Shown here: piece by piece, positions 52,554 through 63,652 of the stretch
How positions within the stretch are numbered: the first letter of the stretch is position 1
How the letters are laid out: each line of letters opens with the position of its first letter
Assembly: GCF_001931675.1 (NCBI RefSeq)
Contig: NZ_CP014839.1
Coordinates: 3,844,001-3,908,000, forward strand
Direction of reading: 5' to 3'
Origin: Pandoraea thiooxydans
Lineage (GTDB): Bacteria; Pseudomonadota; Gammaproteobacteria; Burkholderiales; Burkholderiaceae
Length of the DNA stretch: 64,000 bases
The notes under the pieces: generated by a model
The model's input: only the letters and a program-made list of their open reading frames with translations
Told to the model about the DNA's origin: nothing
The model's database searches: none
Program-made: the position numbers and the translations under genes

Positions 52554-53813
52554 ATGAAACGACGCACGCTGTTAAACATGGCGGCCATGTCGGGGGCGCT
52601 TGCCATTCCGGGTTTGTCCTCAAAAGTTTGGGCGCAGGGCAAGAAGCCGATCAAGATCGGCATTCTGCATTCCCTGTCCGGCACGATGGCGATTTCCGAA
52701 ACGTCGCTCAAGGACGTGGCGCTGATGACGGTCGACGAGATCAACCGCGCCGGCGGCGTGATGGGGCACCCGATCGAGCCGGTGGTGGTGGATCCGGCAT
52801 CGAACTGGCCGCTGTTCGCCGAAAAGGCGCGGCAGTTGCTGACCCAGGACAAGGTGGCCGTGGTGTTCGGCTGCTGGACCTCGGTGTCGCGCAAATCGGT
52901 GTTGCCGGTTTTCGAAGAACTCAATGGCCTGCTGTTCTACCCCGTGCAGTATGAAGGCGAGGAAATGTCGCGCAACGTCTTCTATACGGGCGCGGCGCCG
53001 AACCAGCAGGCAATCCCAGCGGTGGAGTATCTGATGAGCGCCGAAGGCGGCGGCGCCAAGCGTTTCTTCCTGCTCGGCACGGACTACGTCTATCCGCGTA
53101 CCACCAATCAGATTCTGCGCGGCTTCCTGCATTCGAAGGGCGTGCAGGACAAGGATATTCAGGAGGTCTATACACCGTTCGGCTACAGCGATTACCAGAC
53201 GATCGTCGCCAATATCAAGCAGTTCGCCCAGGGCGGCAAGACCGCCGTGATCTCGACCATCAATGGCGACTCCAACGTGCCTTTCTACAAGGAACTCGGC
53301 AATCAGGGCCTAAAGGCGACCGACGTGCCGGTCATGGCGTTCTCGGTCGGCGAGGAAGAGCTGCGCGGCATGGACACCAAGCCGCTGGTGGGCAACCTGG
53401 CCGCATGGAATTACTTCATGTCGCTCAGGAACAAGGAGAACACCGCATTCAAGAAAGAGTGGTTCGAGTACGTCAAGCGCAAGAATCTGCCGGGCGGCAG
53501 CAAGCGCGTGACCAACGACCCGATGGAGGCGACCTACGTCGGCATGCATATGTGGAAGCAGGCGGTAGAGAAAGCCGGCACCACCAGCGTCGACAAGGTG
53601 AGAACGGCAATGATCGGCCAGACCTTCAACGCGCCCGACGGCTTCAAGCTCATGATGGACGGCAACCACCACCTGCACAAACCCGTGATGATCGGCGAGA
53701 TTCGCGCCGACGGGCAGTTCAACGTGGTGTGGGAAACCAAGACGACCATCCGCGCACAGCCGTGGAGCCCCTACATCCCGGGCAATCAGGGCAAGCCCGA
53801 CACGGTGAGCTGA
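52554..53813 (+). CDS. urtA: Urea ABC transporter, substrate-binding protein
   Basis: A 419-aa periplasmic binding protein. A signal peptide with twin arginines (MKRRTLLNMAAMSGALAIPGLSSKVWAQ, about 28 residues) precedes KKPIKIGILHSLSGTMAISETSLKDVALMTVDEINRAGG. GCWTSVSRKSVLPVFEELNGLLFYPVQYEGEE is diagnostic of UrtA in the Leu/Ile/Val-binding-like family. It captures urea for the membrane complex UrtBCDE. A sigma-54 promoter and NtrC-like site lie upstream, and a strong hairpin lies just after the gene, consistent with higher expression of the binding protein. Confidence 0.97.
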   Translation: MKRRTLLNMAAMSGALAIPGLSSKVWAQGKKPIKIGILHSLSGTMAISETSLKDVALMTVDEINRAGGVMGHPIEPVVVDPASNWPLFAEKARQLLTQDKVAVVFGCWTSVSRKSVLPVFEELNGLLFYPVQYEGEEMSRNVFYTGAAPNQQAIPAVEYLMSAEGGGAKRFFLLGTDYVYPRTTNQILRGFLHSKGVQDKDIQEVYTPFGYSDYQTIVANIKQFAQGGKTAVISTINGDSNVPFYKELGNQGLKATDVPVMAFSVGEEELRGMDTKPLVGNLAAWNYFMSLRNKENTAFKKEWFEYVKRKNLPGGSKRVTNDPMEATYVGMHMWKQAVEKAGTTSVDKVRTAMIGQTFNAPDGFKLMMDGNHHLHKPVMIGEIRADGQFNVVWETKTTIRAQPWSPYIPGNQGKPDTVS

Positions 53814-53831
53814 TCGTTTTCGGCAACTTTC

Positions 53832-53856
53832 GGCGCCGCCGACTGCCGGCGGCGCC
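53832..53856 (+). other. Intercistronic stem-loop between urtA and urtB
   Basis: GGCGCCGCCG and CGGCGGCGCC form a perfect ten-base-pair stem with an ACTGC loop. It lies between the urtA stop and the urtB start without a following T tract. Such hairpins often protect the upstream mRNA from 3' exonucleases, or attenuate readthrough, so that binding protein is made in excess over permease. Confidence 0.6.
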
Positions 53857-53868
53857 CAGGATTCTTCC

Positions 53869-55473
53869 ATGTCACGCCTGATCAAAATATTCGCACTACT
53901 GATCGTCCTGTTACTGGGTCAGACCTCCGCAATGGCACTGACCGAGACCGACATCGCACCGCTGGGCGGCATGGATTTCGACGCCAAGTCTCAGGCGATC
54001 CATCACCTGGTGGACGACGGCACCGAGGCCAGCCAAACGCTGCTGAAGGCGCTGGCCGCCGGCGACGTACTGGTCGGCGACGACAACCGGATCCTGGTCC
54101 AGGACGGCGACACCCTGCGCGATGTGCTCAGCGGCCAGCCGGTCAAGGACGACAATGCGCAACCGGTGGTGCTCAACAATGTGCTGCGCGCGCGCGTCGA
54201 CGACGCCACCGCCGCGCTGAACCTGCAATCGCTGGACCCGGCGGTGCGCGCCAAGGCAATCCGTACCCTGTTGCACTCGGGCAGCACCGACTTCCGCGTG
54301 CAGGTCGAACAGGCGCGCGACCGGGAGACCGACCCTGACCTGAAGCGCAAGCTCGATCAGCTATGGGCCGTGACCGCGCTGCACGATGCCGACCCGCTCA
54401 AGCGGCGCGAGGCGATCGCGATTATCGTGGCACGCGCGGATCCGCAAATGCGCGGGCTGCTGCTGCCGCTGGTGGCGCGCAAGCCCGACGGCACGTTCGA
54501 CGAACCCGACACGGGCGTGCGCGTCGCGGCCCAGGCCGGCCTGGCGCAACTCGAGAACGACCAACGCAAGAGCGAGCTGCTTGGCATGCTGTTCGCGGGC
54601 CTGAGCCTGGGCAGCGTGCTGCTGCTGGCGGCGCTGGGGCTGGCCATCACGTACGGCCTGCTCGGCATCATCAACATGGCGCACGGCGAATTCCTGATGA
54701 TCGGCGCCTACGCCACGTACGTCGTGCAAACCCTGTTCCAGCACTACCTGCCGCACGCCTTCAATTGGTATCTGGTGGCCGCCGTCCCCGCCTCGTTCCT
54801 GGCCGCCGCGATCGTCGGGCTGATGCTCGAGCGCACCGTGCTGCGCTTTCTCTATGGCCGGCCGCTCGAGACGCTGCTGACCACCTTCGGCATCAGTCTG
54901 CTGCTCATGCAAATCGTGCGTACGCTGTTCGGCGCACAGAACGTCGATGTCGCCAACCCGTCGTGGATGAGCGGCGGGGTGAGCGTGCTGCCCAACCTGA
55001 TCCTGCCTTACAACCGACTGGTCATCATCGGCTTCTCGGTGGTCGTGGTGGCACTGACCTGGGCGCTGCTGAACCTGACCCGGCTGGGCCTGTTCATCCG
55101 GGCCGTCACACAGAACCGCAACATGGCCGCCTGCGTCGGCGTGCGCACCCGGCGCGTGGACGCCTACGCGTTCGCCCTCGGTGCGGGCATCGCCGGGCTG
55201 GGTGGCTGCGCGCTGTCGCAGATCGGCAACGTCGGGCCGGATCTCGGTCAGGGCTACATCATCGACTCATTCCTCGTGGTGGTGCTGGGCGGCGTCGGCC
55301 AGTTGGCCGGCACGGTGTTCGGCGCTTTCGGACTGGGGCTGCTCAACAAGCTGCTCGAGCCGGCCTGGGGCGCGGTGCTGGCAAAAATCGCCGTGCTGGT
55401 GCTGATCGTGCTGTTCATCCAAAAGCGTCCCCAAGGACTTTTCGCTCTCAAAGGGCGCAGTGCGGAGGCTTGA
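53869..55473 (+). CDS. urtB: Urea ABC transporter, permease UrtB
   Basis: A 534-aa permease, longer than branched-chain amino acid permeases because of a signal peptide and a large N-terminal periplasmic helical region (about residues 25-230) typical of UrtB. The membrane part begins ELLGMLFAGLSLGSVLLLAALGLAITYGLLGIINMAHGEFLMIGAY and ends with the LIVH-type segments QGYIIDSFLVVVLGGVGQLAGTV. Its stop is immediately followed by the urtC start (TGAATG). It forms one half of the urea channel. Confidence 0.96.
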   Translation: MSRLIKIFALLIVLLLGQTSAMALTETDIAPLGGMDFDAKSQAIHHLVDDGTEASQTLLKALAAGDVLVGDDNRILVQDGDTLRDVLSGQPVKDDNAQPVVLNNVLRARVDDATAALNLQSLDPAVRAKAIRTLLHSGSTDFRVQVEQARDRETDPDLKRKLDQLWAVTALHDADPLKRREAIAIIVARADPQMRGLLLPLVARKPDGTFDEPDTGVRVAAQAGLAQLENDQRKSELLGMLFAGLSLGSVLLLAALGLAITYGLLGIINMAHGEFLMIGAYATYVVQTLFQHYLPHAFNWYLVAAVPASFLAAAIVGLMLERTVLRFLYGRPLETLLTTFGISLLLMQIVRTLFGAQNVDVANPSWMSGGVSVLPNLILPYNRLVIIGFSVVVVALTWALLNLTRLGLFIRAVTQNRNMAACVGVRTRRVDAYAFALGAGIAGLGGCALSQIGNVGPDLGQGYIIDSFLVVVLGGVGQLAGTVFGAFGLGLLNKLLEPAWGAVLAKIAVLVLIVLFIQKRPQGLFALKGRSAEA

Positions 55474-56658
55474 ATGAATTCCCCCGTTTCTTTTGACGTG
55501 TCGCCCGCCGGCCTGTCGCCGCAGCGCGGGTCTGCCGCGTCCACCGTCGGCGGCATGCCCGAGCGGCCACGGCTGCTGCCCAAATACACGGCCGCACCGC
55601 TGGCCGCGCTGGTGCTCACAGTGCTGATCATCGTGCCGCTGTGCTCGCTGGTATTGCCGGCTTCGCACCCGCTGCACCTGTCCGCCTACACGATGACACT
55701 GATCGGCAAGATCATGTGCTACGCGATCGCCGCACTGGCGCTCGACCTGGTATGGGGCTACTGCGGCATCCTCAGCCTGGGCCATGGGCTGTTCTTCGCG
55801 CTGGGCGGCTACGCGATGGGCATGTACCTGATGCGTGCGATCGGGCGCGACGGCGTCTACCACAGCAACCTGCCGGACTTCATGGTGTTCCTCGGCTGGA
55901 AGCATCTGCCGTGGTTCTGGCATGGCACCGGCAGCTTCGCCTTCACCTTGCTGCTGATCGTACTGGTGCCCGGCGTGCTGGCGTGGCTGTTCGGCTTTTT
56001 TGCCTTTCGCTCGCGCGTCAAGGGCGTGTATCTGTCGATTACCACGCAGGCCATGACGTATGCGGCGATGCTGCTGTTCTATCGCAACGAGACCGGCTTC
56101 GGCGGCAACAACGGCTTCACCGACTTCAAGCGCCTGCTGGGGTTTTCGATCGTCGCGCCGGGCACCCGCACGGCGCTGTTCCTGGTGACCTTCCTGGTGC
56201 TGGTGCTGGCCTTGCTGGTGTGCCGCGCGCTCGTCATCTCGAAGTTCGGGCGGGTGGTCACGGCGATGCGCGACGCCGAATCGCGCGCGATGTTCCTTGG
56301 TTATCGGCCGCTGGGCTACAAGCTGTTCGTGTGGACCTTCTCGGCGGTACTGTGCGGTATCGCCGGCGCGCTTTACGTGCCGCAGGTCGGCATCATCAAT
56401 CCGAGCGAGATGTCGCCGGTCAACTCGATCGAGATGGCCATCTGGGTTGCCATCGGCGGACGCGGCAGTCTGCTGGGCGCGGTGCTCGGCGCCTTCCTGG
56501 TCAATGGGGCGAAGAGTGTCTTCACGGCCTACTTCGCCGAGTACTGGCTATTTTTTCTGGGCGCCATGTTCGTGCTGGTGCCGCTGTTGCTGCCGCACGG
56601 TGTCATGGGATTGCTGCGCAGCCTGGCCAGGAAGCCTCGCACGGGAGACGAAGCATGA
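55474..56658 (+). CDS. urtC: Urea ABC transporter, permease UrtC
   Basis: A 394-aa LivM-like permease. After a 35-residue cytosolic lead it shows about ten membrane helices with ALDLVWGYCGILSLGHGLFFALGGYAMGMYLM and the UrtC-specific TTQAMTYAAMLLFYRNETGFGGNNGFTDFK. VPQVGIINPSEMSPVNSIEMAIWVAIGGRGSLLGAVLGA is the cytoplasmic coupling end. It pairs with UrtB. The stop overlaps the urtD start (ATGA). Confidence 0.96.
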   Translation: MNSPVSFDVSPAGLSPQRGSAASTVGGMPERPRLLPKYTAAPLAALVLTVLIIVPLCSLVLPASHPLHLSAYTMTLIGKIMCYAIAALALDLVWGYCGILSLGHGLFFALGGYAMGMYLMRAIGRDGVYHSNLPDFMVFLGWKHLPWFWHGTGSFAFTLLLIVLVPGVLAWLFGFFAFRSRVKGVYLSITTQAMTYAAMLLFYRNETGFGGNNGFTDFKRLLGFSIVAPGTRTALFLVTFLVLVLALLVCRALVISKFGRVVTAMRDAESRAMFLGYRPLGYKLFVWTFSAVLCGIAGALYVPQVGIINPSEMSPVNSIEMAIWVAIGGRGSLLGAVLGAFLVNGAKSVFTAYFAEYWLFFLGAMFVLVPLLLPHGVMGLLRSLARKPRTGDEA

Positions 56659-57497
56659 ACCCGCTGATCAGCGACACCGAAGGCATCAGCGTGAGCGGCA
56701 GCATCACCGGGCTGGATCACTTGCTGGTGCCAGGCCAGATCGACATCTCGCACGGACTGATCCTGTACCTCGAGAACATCAGCGTGAGCTTCGACGGGTT
56801 TCGCGCGCTCAACGATCTGTCACTCTCGCTCAAGCCGGGCGAGCTGCGTTGCGTGATCGGTCCGAACGGCGCAGGCAAGACCACCATGATGGATGTCATC
56901 ACCGGCAAGACGCGGCCCGACAGCGGACAGGCCTTTCTCGGCCAGACTATCGATCTGACCAAACTCGATGAACCGGCCATCGCGCATGCCGGCGTCGGGC
57001 GCAAATTCCAGAAGCCAACCGTATTCGAGCAGCATACGGTTTGGGAAAATCTCGAACTCGCGTGCGACAACGACAAGCGCTGGTTCGCCGCCTTTCATGC
57101 CGGGCTCGATCGCCGCACGCGCGAGCGCATCGAGCAGACGTTGTCGCTGATCGACCTGGAACGGCAAGCGGGACGCCGTGCCGGCGCGCTCTCGCACGGC
57201 CAGAAACAGCGGCTGGAAATCGGCATGCTGCTGATGCAGCAACCGCAGCTACTGTTGCTCGACGAGCCGGCCGCGGGCATGACCGACGAAGAGACGGTGC
57301 AGTTGGCGAAGCTGCTGCAAACGCTGCGCGGACACTGCACGATGATGGTTGTGGAGCACGACATGTCGTTCGTCGCATCGCTGGCGGGCGACACCGGGCG
57401 GGTGACCGTGATGGCGCAAGGCCGGGTGCTGGCCGAAGGTACGCTCGACGCGGTGCAGCGCGACGAGCGGGTGATCGAATCTTATCTTGGACGCTAG
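56655..57497 (+). CDS. urtD: Urea ABC transporter, ATP-binding protein UrtD
   Basis: A 280-aa ABC ATPase. Walker A is GPNGAGKTT (about residues 73-81), the signature is LSHGQKQRLEIG, and Walker B is LLLLDEPAAGMTDEE, with the H-loop in VVEHDMSFV. The GRKFQKPTVFEQHTVWENLELA segment is typical of UrtD. The 30-residue N-terminal extension before the ABC fold is also family-like. The ATG at 56655 overlaps urtC by four bases. Confidence 0.96.
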   Translation: MNPLISDTEGISVSGSITGLDHLLVPGQIDISHGLILYLENISVSFDGFRALNDLSLSLKPGELRCVIGPNGAGKTTMMDVITGKTRPDSGQAFLGQTIDLTKLDEPAIAHAGVGRKFQKPTVFEQHTVWENLELACDNDKRWFAAFHAGLDRRTRERIEQTLSLIDLERQAGRRAGALSHGQKQRLEIGMLLMQQPQLLLLDEPAAGMTDEETVQLAKLLQTLRGHCTMMVVEHDMSFVASLAGDTGRVTVMAQGRVLAEGTLDAVQRDERVIESYLGR

Positions 57498-57502
57498 CAA
57501 TC

Positions 57503-58204
57503 ATGCTGGAAATCAAGGGCGTCAACCAATATTACGGCGGCAGCCATATCCTCCGTGAGGTCAATCTGCAGGTGCCCGAGAAGCAGCTGACGGTGCTGCT
57601 GGGCCGCAACGGCGTGGGCAAGACGACCTTGCTCAAATGCCTGATGGGAACCGTGCCGATCCGCACCGGTGAAATTCTGTGGCAGAACCGGCCGCTGAAT
57701 CATCTGGCGCCTTATGCACGCGTGACCAGTGGCCTGGCTTACGTGCCGCAGGGGCGCGAGATATTCCCGCGCCTGACGGTCGAGGAGAACCTGCTGATCG
57801 GTGCGGCCAGTTTGCCGGCGGCCGAGGCCGGCCGGGGCGTGCCCGACCAAATCTACGCCTTGTTTCCGGTGTTGCGCGACATGCGCGTGCGGCGCGGCGG
57901 CGATCTCTCGGGCGGGCAGCAGCAGCAACTGGCGATCGGACGGGCCCTGATGAGCCGGCCGCGGGTGTTGATTCTGGACGAGCCGACCGAAGGCATCCAG
58001 CCTTCGATCATCAAGCAGATTGGCGTGACGCTGCGGCAGCTGGTCGACGATCTGGGCCTGACGGTGCTGCTGGTCGAGCAATACTACGACTTCGCCCGGG
58101 CGCTGGCCGATCACTACGGCGTCATGAGCCGCGGCACCATCGTCGCCAGCGGTCTGGGCAGCGAGATGGAGCAGCATGGCGTGCGGGAGCTGGTCGCCGT
58201 ATGA
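57503..58204 (+). CDS. urtE: Urea ABC transporter, ATP-binding protein UrtE
   Basis: A 233-aa ABC ATPase of the LivF type. Walker A is GRNGVGKTT, the signature is LSGGQQQQLAIGRALM, and Walker B is VLILDEPTEGIQPSI, with VEQYYDFARALADHYGVMSRG after it (UrtE-type H-loop replaced by Q in VEQ). It powers urea import as a heterodimer with UrtD. It starts six bases after urtD and ends just before ureD, so transport and hydrolysis genes are one cluster. Confidence 0.96.
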   Translation: MLEIKGVNQYYGGSHILREVNLQVPEKQLTVLLGRNGVGKTTLLKCLMGTVPIRTGEILWQNRPLNHLAPYARVTSGLAYVPQGREIFPRLTVEENLLIGAASLPAAEAGRGVPDQIYALFPVLRDMRVRRGGDLSGGQQQQLAIGRALMSRPRVLILDEPTEGIQPSIIKQIGVTLRQLVDDLGLTVLLVEQYYDFARALADHYGVMSRGTIVASGLGSEMEQHGVRELVAV

Positions 58205-58246
58205 GCGTGCTACATTCGGCGCATCGCGCGCGCAACTATTTCCTCG

Positions 58247-59134
58247 ATGCACAACGATCTTCCTGAATCGCCGGCCGGCCCGAGCGCCGCCGAGCCATTT
58301 GCCGGCCCAGGCTGGTGCGCCCATCTCCAGCTCGACTACGAGCGCCGCGACGCCGGCACGGTGTTGGCGCGGCGACATCACAGCGGGCCGCTGGTGGTGC
58401 AAAAGGCGCTGTATCCGGAAGGCCCCGGCATATGCCACACCGTGATCGTGCACCCGCCGGGGGGAATTGCCGGCGGCGACGACCTGCGGCTGGACATCGG
58501 GCTCGGCGCCGGCACCCACGCGGTGTTCGCCACGCCGGGCGCGACCAAGTGGTACAAGACCCCGCACGCCGGCGCGTGTCAGACGATTCAATTGACGCTG
58601 GGGGCGCAGGCCCGGCTCGACTGGCTGCCGCTGGAGAATATCGTGTTCGAGGCGGCCCGCGCCGAGCAGCGCATCGAGGTCACGCTGGGCGCCGGCGCCA
58701 CCGCGATCGGCTGGGACGCGGTACTGCTGGGCCGCCAGGCCTCGGGCGAGCGCTGGACATCGGGGCAGTGGCGCTCGCTGATGCGCCTGCACGACGCGCG
58801 AGGCGAGCTGCTGTGGGTCGAACAGACCGTGCTGGACGCGGCCGACGCGCTGCGCACGTCGCCGGCCGCGCTCGACGGGTTTGCCGTGTTCGCCACCCTG
58901 TGGGCCGTGGGACCTGCCTGTACCGCCGAGCTTGCCGAGACCATGGCGCCGGCCTTGCCGTATGGCCCCGATCTGCGCGCAGGCGTGACCTGCCTGCCGG
59001 GCAACCTGTTGCTGCTGCGCGTGCTCGGCCAGCGCATGGAGGCCGTGCGGCAATTGCTGATCGAGCAATGGCTGCGCTTGCGGCCGCTGGTGCATGGCAC
59101 GCCGGGTGTGCCGCTGCGGCTATGGGCGACCTAG
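58247..59134 (+). CDS. ureD: Urease accessory protein UreD
   Basis: A 295-aa accessory protein that binds apo-urease with UreF and UreG during nickel insertion. The conserved LQLDYERRDAGTVLARRHHSGPLVVQKALYPEG, CHTVIVHPPGGIAGGDDLRLDI, TPGATKWYKT and LPLENIVFEAARAEQ segments identify the family. The ATG at 58247 has a weak ribosome site, but the upstream frame has no better choice, and the gene begins 42 bases after urtE. A 163-base gap follows before ureA. Confidence 0.95.
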   Translation: MHNDLPESPAGPSAAEPFAGPGWCAHLQLDYERRDAGTVLARRHHSGPLVVQKALYPEGPGICHTVIVHPPGGIAGGDDLRLDIGLGAGTHAVFATPGATKWYKTPHAGACQTIQLTLGAQARLDWLPLENIVFEAARAEQRIEVTLGAGATAIGWDAVLLGRQASGERWTSGQWRSLMRLHDARGELLWVEQTVLDAADALRTSPAALDGFAVFATLWAVGPACTAELAETMAPALPYGPDLRAGVTCLPGNLLLLRVLGQRMEAVRQLLIEQWLRLRPLVHGTPGVPLRLWAT

Positions 59135-59297
59135 CACCATGATGGATCGTTTTGCCCGGAATCGGTGCATGCCTCGTTGCGGTGCATGGCGCGACACGCT
59201 AACGAGCCGGCCGACGGCGCAGCCTGGCTGGTACGCTTCGTGCATGAGTCAAGACCGGGCGCGCGCCTGGCGCAATCCTCGATAACACGACGAACCG

Positions 59298-59600
59298 ATG
59301 AAACTGACCCCCCGCGAAAAAGACAAGCTGCTGATCTTTACCGCCGCCCTGCTGGCCGAACGACGCCGCGCGCGCGGCCTCAAGCTCAATTACCCGGAAG
59401 CAGTCGCTTTTATCACCGCCGCGCTGATGGAGGCCGCCCGTGACGGGCGGACGGTGGCCGACCTGATGCATTACGGCACCACCCTGCTCGGCCGCGACGA
59501 TGTGATGGACGGCGTGCCGGAGATGATCCCGGATATTCAGGTCGAAGCGACGTTCCCCGACGGCACGAAGCTGGTCACCGTGCACCACCCGATCCCCTAG
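59298..59600 (+). CDS. ureA: Urease gamma subunit
   Basis: A 100-aa protein matching the normal gamma-subunit length. [57 protein letters not shown] is the standard N-terminal half, followed by [28 protein letters not shown]. It forms part of the (alpha-beta-gamma)3 urease that hydrolyses urea to ammonia and carbamate. The separate alpha, beta and gamma genes are the usual bacterial arrangement. Confidence 0.98.
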   Translation: MKLTPREKDKLLIFTAALLAERRRARGLKLNYPEAVAFITAALMEAARDGRTVADLMHYGTTLLGRDDVMDGVPEMIPDIQVEATFPDGTKLVTVHHPIP

Positions 59601-59639
59601 GCGGCGTCCCTGCAAAGGCATCCACAAAAAGGAAGATAA

Positions 59640-59945
59640 ATGATCCCGGGAGAACTCATCGCCGCCGACGGCGAGCTCGAACTGAACGTCGGCCGCGCGA
59701 CGATCGTCGTGACGGTCGCCAACAGCGGCGACCGGCCGGTGCAGGTCGGTTCGCATTTTCATTTTGCCGAAGTCAACGATGCACTGCGCTTCGACCGCGC
59801 GGCCGCCCGCGGCTTTCGCCTCAATATCGCCGCGGGCACCGCCGTGCGCTTCGAGCCGGGTCAGGAACGCACCGTGGAGTTGGTCGAGCTCGCGGGCGAG
59901 CGCGCCGTCTTCGGCTTCAACGCTCAAGTGATGGGGAGACTCTGA
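59640..59945 (+). CDS. ureB: Urease beta subunit
   Basis: A 101-aa protein of the usual beta-subunit length. [19 protein letters not shown] begins the family, and [59 protein letters not shown] contains the conserved SHFHF motif that packs on the alpha subunit. GGAAG precedes the ATG. It ends one base before the ureC start. Confidence 0.98.
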   Translation: MIPGELIAADGELELNVGRATIVVTVANSGDRPVQVGSHFHFAEVNDALRFDRAAARGFRLNIAAGTAVRFEPGQERTVELVELAGERAVFGFNAQVMGRL

Positions 59946-59946
59946 G

Positions 59947-61656
<1,710 letters not shown>

Positions 61657-61672
61657 AAATGCGAATTGCCTT

Positions 61673-62302
61673 ATGAGCGCTCTCGATTCACCTGCGATGC
61701 CGGCGCTGCGACGCATCGAAAAACGGCTGGATCCCGCCACCCGTCTGGCCGCGCCGCTGGTCGCGCGCGCCGCGGTGCTGGTGTTGCCGTTCGAGGCGCG
61801 CTGCAGGAGCCGGCTGCGCGCGGCGCTCGTCGGCGGCGAGGAGGTCGCGCTGTTCCTGCCGCGCGGCACGGTGCTGCGCCACGGCGACCTGTTGGTGGCC
61901 GATGACGGCGGGCTGGTGCGCGTCGAGGCCGCGCCGCAGGACGTGCTGCGCGTTACCGCGCCCAATGCGCAGGCGCTGGCGCGCGCGGCCTACCATCTGG
62001 GCAACCGGCACACCCCGGTCGAAGTCGGCGACGGCTTCCTGAAGCTCGAGGCCGACCCGGTGTTGCGCGACATGCTCGAGCGCCTGGGCATGCAGGTCGA
62101 AGCCGCCAGCCTGCCGTTCGACCCGGAGGCCGGCGCTTATGGCGGCGGTCACCGGCATGGTCACGACGCCTCCTTCGAGGAGGACTATGCGCTGGCCCAG
62201 CAGGTGTTCCGCGAGCATGACCATGGTGCCGCCGGCCATGGGCACGGCCATACCCATCCGCACGATCACACCCATGGACACGACCACCGCCACGGACATT
62301 GA
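61673..62302 (+). CDS. ureE: Urease accessory protein UreE (nickel metallochaperone)
   Basis: A 209-aa nickel metallochaperone that delivers Ni2+ to UreG. The N-terminal peptide-binding domain (about 15-85, [22 protein letters not shown]) and the metal-binding domain (about 90-155, [37 protein letters not shown]) are typical. A long His-rich tail (from about residue 155, around sixteen His, ending HDHRHGH) is an extended nickel store. The DNA for the last ten residues is shared with the start of ureF in another frame. Confidence 0.96.
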   Translation: MSALDSPAMPALRRIEKRLDPATRLAAPLVARAAVLVLPFEARCRSRLRAALVGGEEVALFLPRGTVLRHGDLLVADDGGLVRVEAAPQDVLRVTAPNAQALARAAYHLGNRHTPVEVGDGFLKLEADPVLRDMLERLGMQVEAASLPFDPEAGAYGGGHRHGHDASFEEDYALAQQVFREHDHGAAGHGHGHTHPHDHTHGHDHRHGH

Positions 62303-62978
62303 CCTGCACGAGCTCAGCGCGCTGCTGCACCTGGCCTCGCCGGCGCTGCCGATCGGCGCATTCAGTTATTCGCAGGGACTGGAGGCGGCCGTCGAGAGCG
62401 GCCTGATTACCGACGCGGCCACCGCCGGCCGATGGATCGGCAGTCAGTTGCAGTGCGTTTTCGCGCGCTGCGAGGCGCCGTTGCTGGCGCTGCAGTGGCG
62501 CCGCTGGCGCGGCGACGATTTCGCCGCCGTCGCGCAAGGTAACGCGTGGCTGCTCGCCAGCCGCGAAAGCGCCGAATTGCGCGCCGAAACCGAGCAGATG
62601 GGCTGGTCGCTTGCGCAACTGGCTTTGGCCCTTGGCTGGGGCGGCGCCGCGCAGCAGGCGGTGCTGGCCGCGCTCAAGCCGGTCGCGCTGCCGACCGTGT
62701 TCGCCTACGCGGCAATCGCGCATGACATCGGCCTCCCGGCGTGCCTGAACGCATATGCGTTCAGCTGGCTGGAAAACCAGGTGGCCGCCGCGCTCAAGGC
62801 GGTGCCGCTCGGACAGTTGGCCGCGCAAAAACTGATCGTCGCGCTGCGGGCCGAGCTGCCTGCGGTCGTAGCGCGCGCGATCGACACGCCGCCCGAGGCC
62901 GTGTCGACCTTCGCGCCGCATCTGGCGATTCTGTCGGCGCGGCACGAGAACCAGTATTCCCGTTTATTTCGTTCGTAA
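62274..62978 (+). CDS. ureF: Urease accessory protein UreF
   Basis: A 234-aa helical accessory protein that acts with UreD and as a gate on UreG GTP hydrolysis. [29 protein letters not shown] is the hallmark N-terminus. [38 protein letters not shown] is the conserved later block, and the C-terminus [11 protein letters not shown] is typical. The ATG at 62274 overlaps the His-rich 3' end of ureE by 29 bases. ureG follows 11 bases later. Confidence 0.96.
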   Translation: MDTTTATDIDLHELSALLHLASPALPIGAFSYSQGLEAAVESGLITDAATAGRWIGSQLQCVFARCEAPLLALQWRRWRGDDFAAVAQGNAWLLASRESAELRAETEQMGWSLAQLALALGWGGAAQQAVLAALKPVALPTVFAYAAIAHDIGLPACLNAYAFSWLENQVAAALKAVPLGQLAAQKLIVALRAELPAVVARAIDTPPEAVSTFAPHLAILSARHENQYSRLFRS

Positions 62979-62989
62979 AACAAGCGACC

Positions 62990-63625
62990 ATGAGCCAATC
63001 TCCCACAAGCCGCGGCAAGCCCAATCCCCCATTACGCGTCGGCATCGGCGGCCCGGTCGGTTCGGGCAAGACCACCCTGGTGGAAATGCTGTGCAAGGCA
63101 ATGCGCGAGCGCTATGACCTGGTGGTGATCACCAACGACATCTACACCAAGGAGGACCAGCGGCTGCTGACCGTTGCCGGCGCGCTGCCGGCCGAGCGCA
63201 TCCTGGGGGTCGAGACCGGAGGCTGCCCGCACACGGCGATCCGGGAAGACGCATCGATCAATCTGGAGGCGGTCGACCGCATGCTGGAGCGCTTTCCCGA
63301 AGCCGACGTGGTTTTCATCGAGTCCGGCGGAGATAACCTGGCGGCCACCTTCAGTCCGGAACTGTCGGATCTGACGATTTACGTGATCGACGTGGCCGGC
63401 GGCGAGAAGATTCCGCGCAAGGGCGGGCCGGGCATCACCAAATCGGATCTGCTGATCATCAACAAGATCGACCTGGCGCCCTATGTCGGCGCATCGCTCG
63501 AGATCATGCGCAGCGACGCCGAGAAAATGCGGGGCGCGCGGCCGTTCGTGATGTGCGATCTAAAAAAAGGCAGCGGTCTCGACCAGATCATCGCCTTCAT
63601 CGAGCAGCGCGGCATGCTCGCCTGA
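62990..63625 (+). CDS. ureG: Urease accessory GTPase UreG
   Basis: A 211-aa SIMIBI GTPase that drives nickel insertion into urease. The P-loop [11 protein letters not shown] is at residues 20-30, followed by [14 protein letters not shown], the nickel-binding Cys-Pro-His in [19 protein letters not shown], the switch [15 protein letters not shown] and the base-specificity [11 protein letters not shown]. It starts 11 bases after ureF, completing the ureDABCEFG operon. No ureJ or nickel permease gene is seen in the window. Confidence 0.97.
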   Translation: MSQSPTSRGKPNPPLRVGIGGPVGSGKTTLVEMLCKAMRERYDLVVITNDIYTKEDQRLLTVAGALPAERILGVETGGCPHTAIREDASINLEAVDRMLERFPEADVVFIESGGDNLAATFSPELSDLTIYVIDVAGGEKIPRKGGPGITKSDLLIINKIDLAPYVGASLEIMRSDAEKMRGARPFVMCDLKKGSGLDQIIAFIEQRGMLA

Positions 63626-63652
63626 GCCCGGTGGCCGGGCTCGTGGCGGGCC

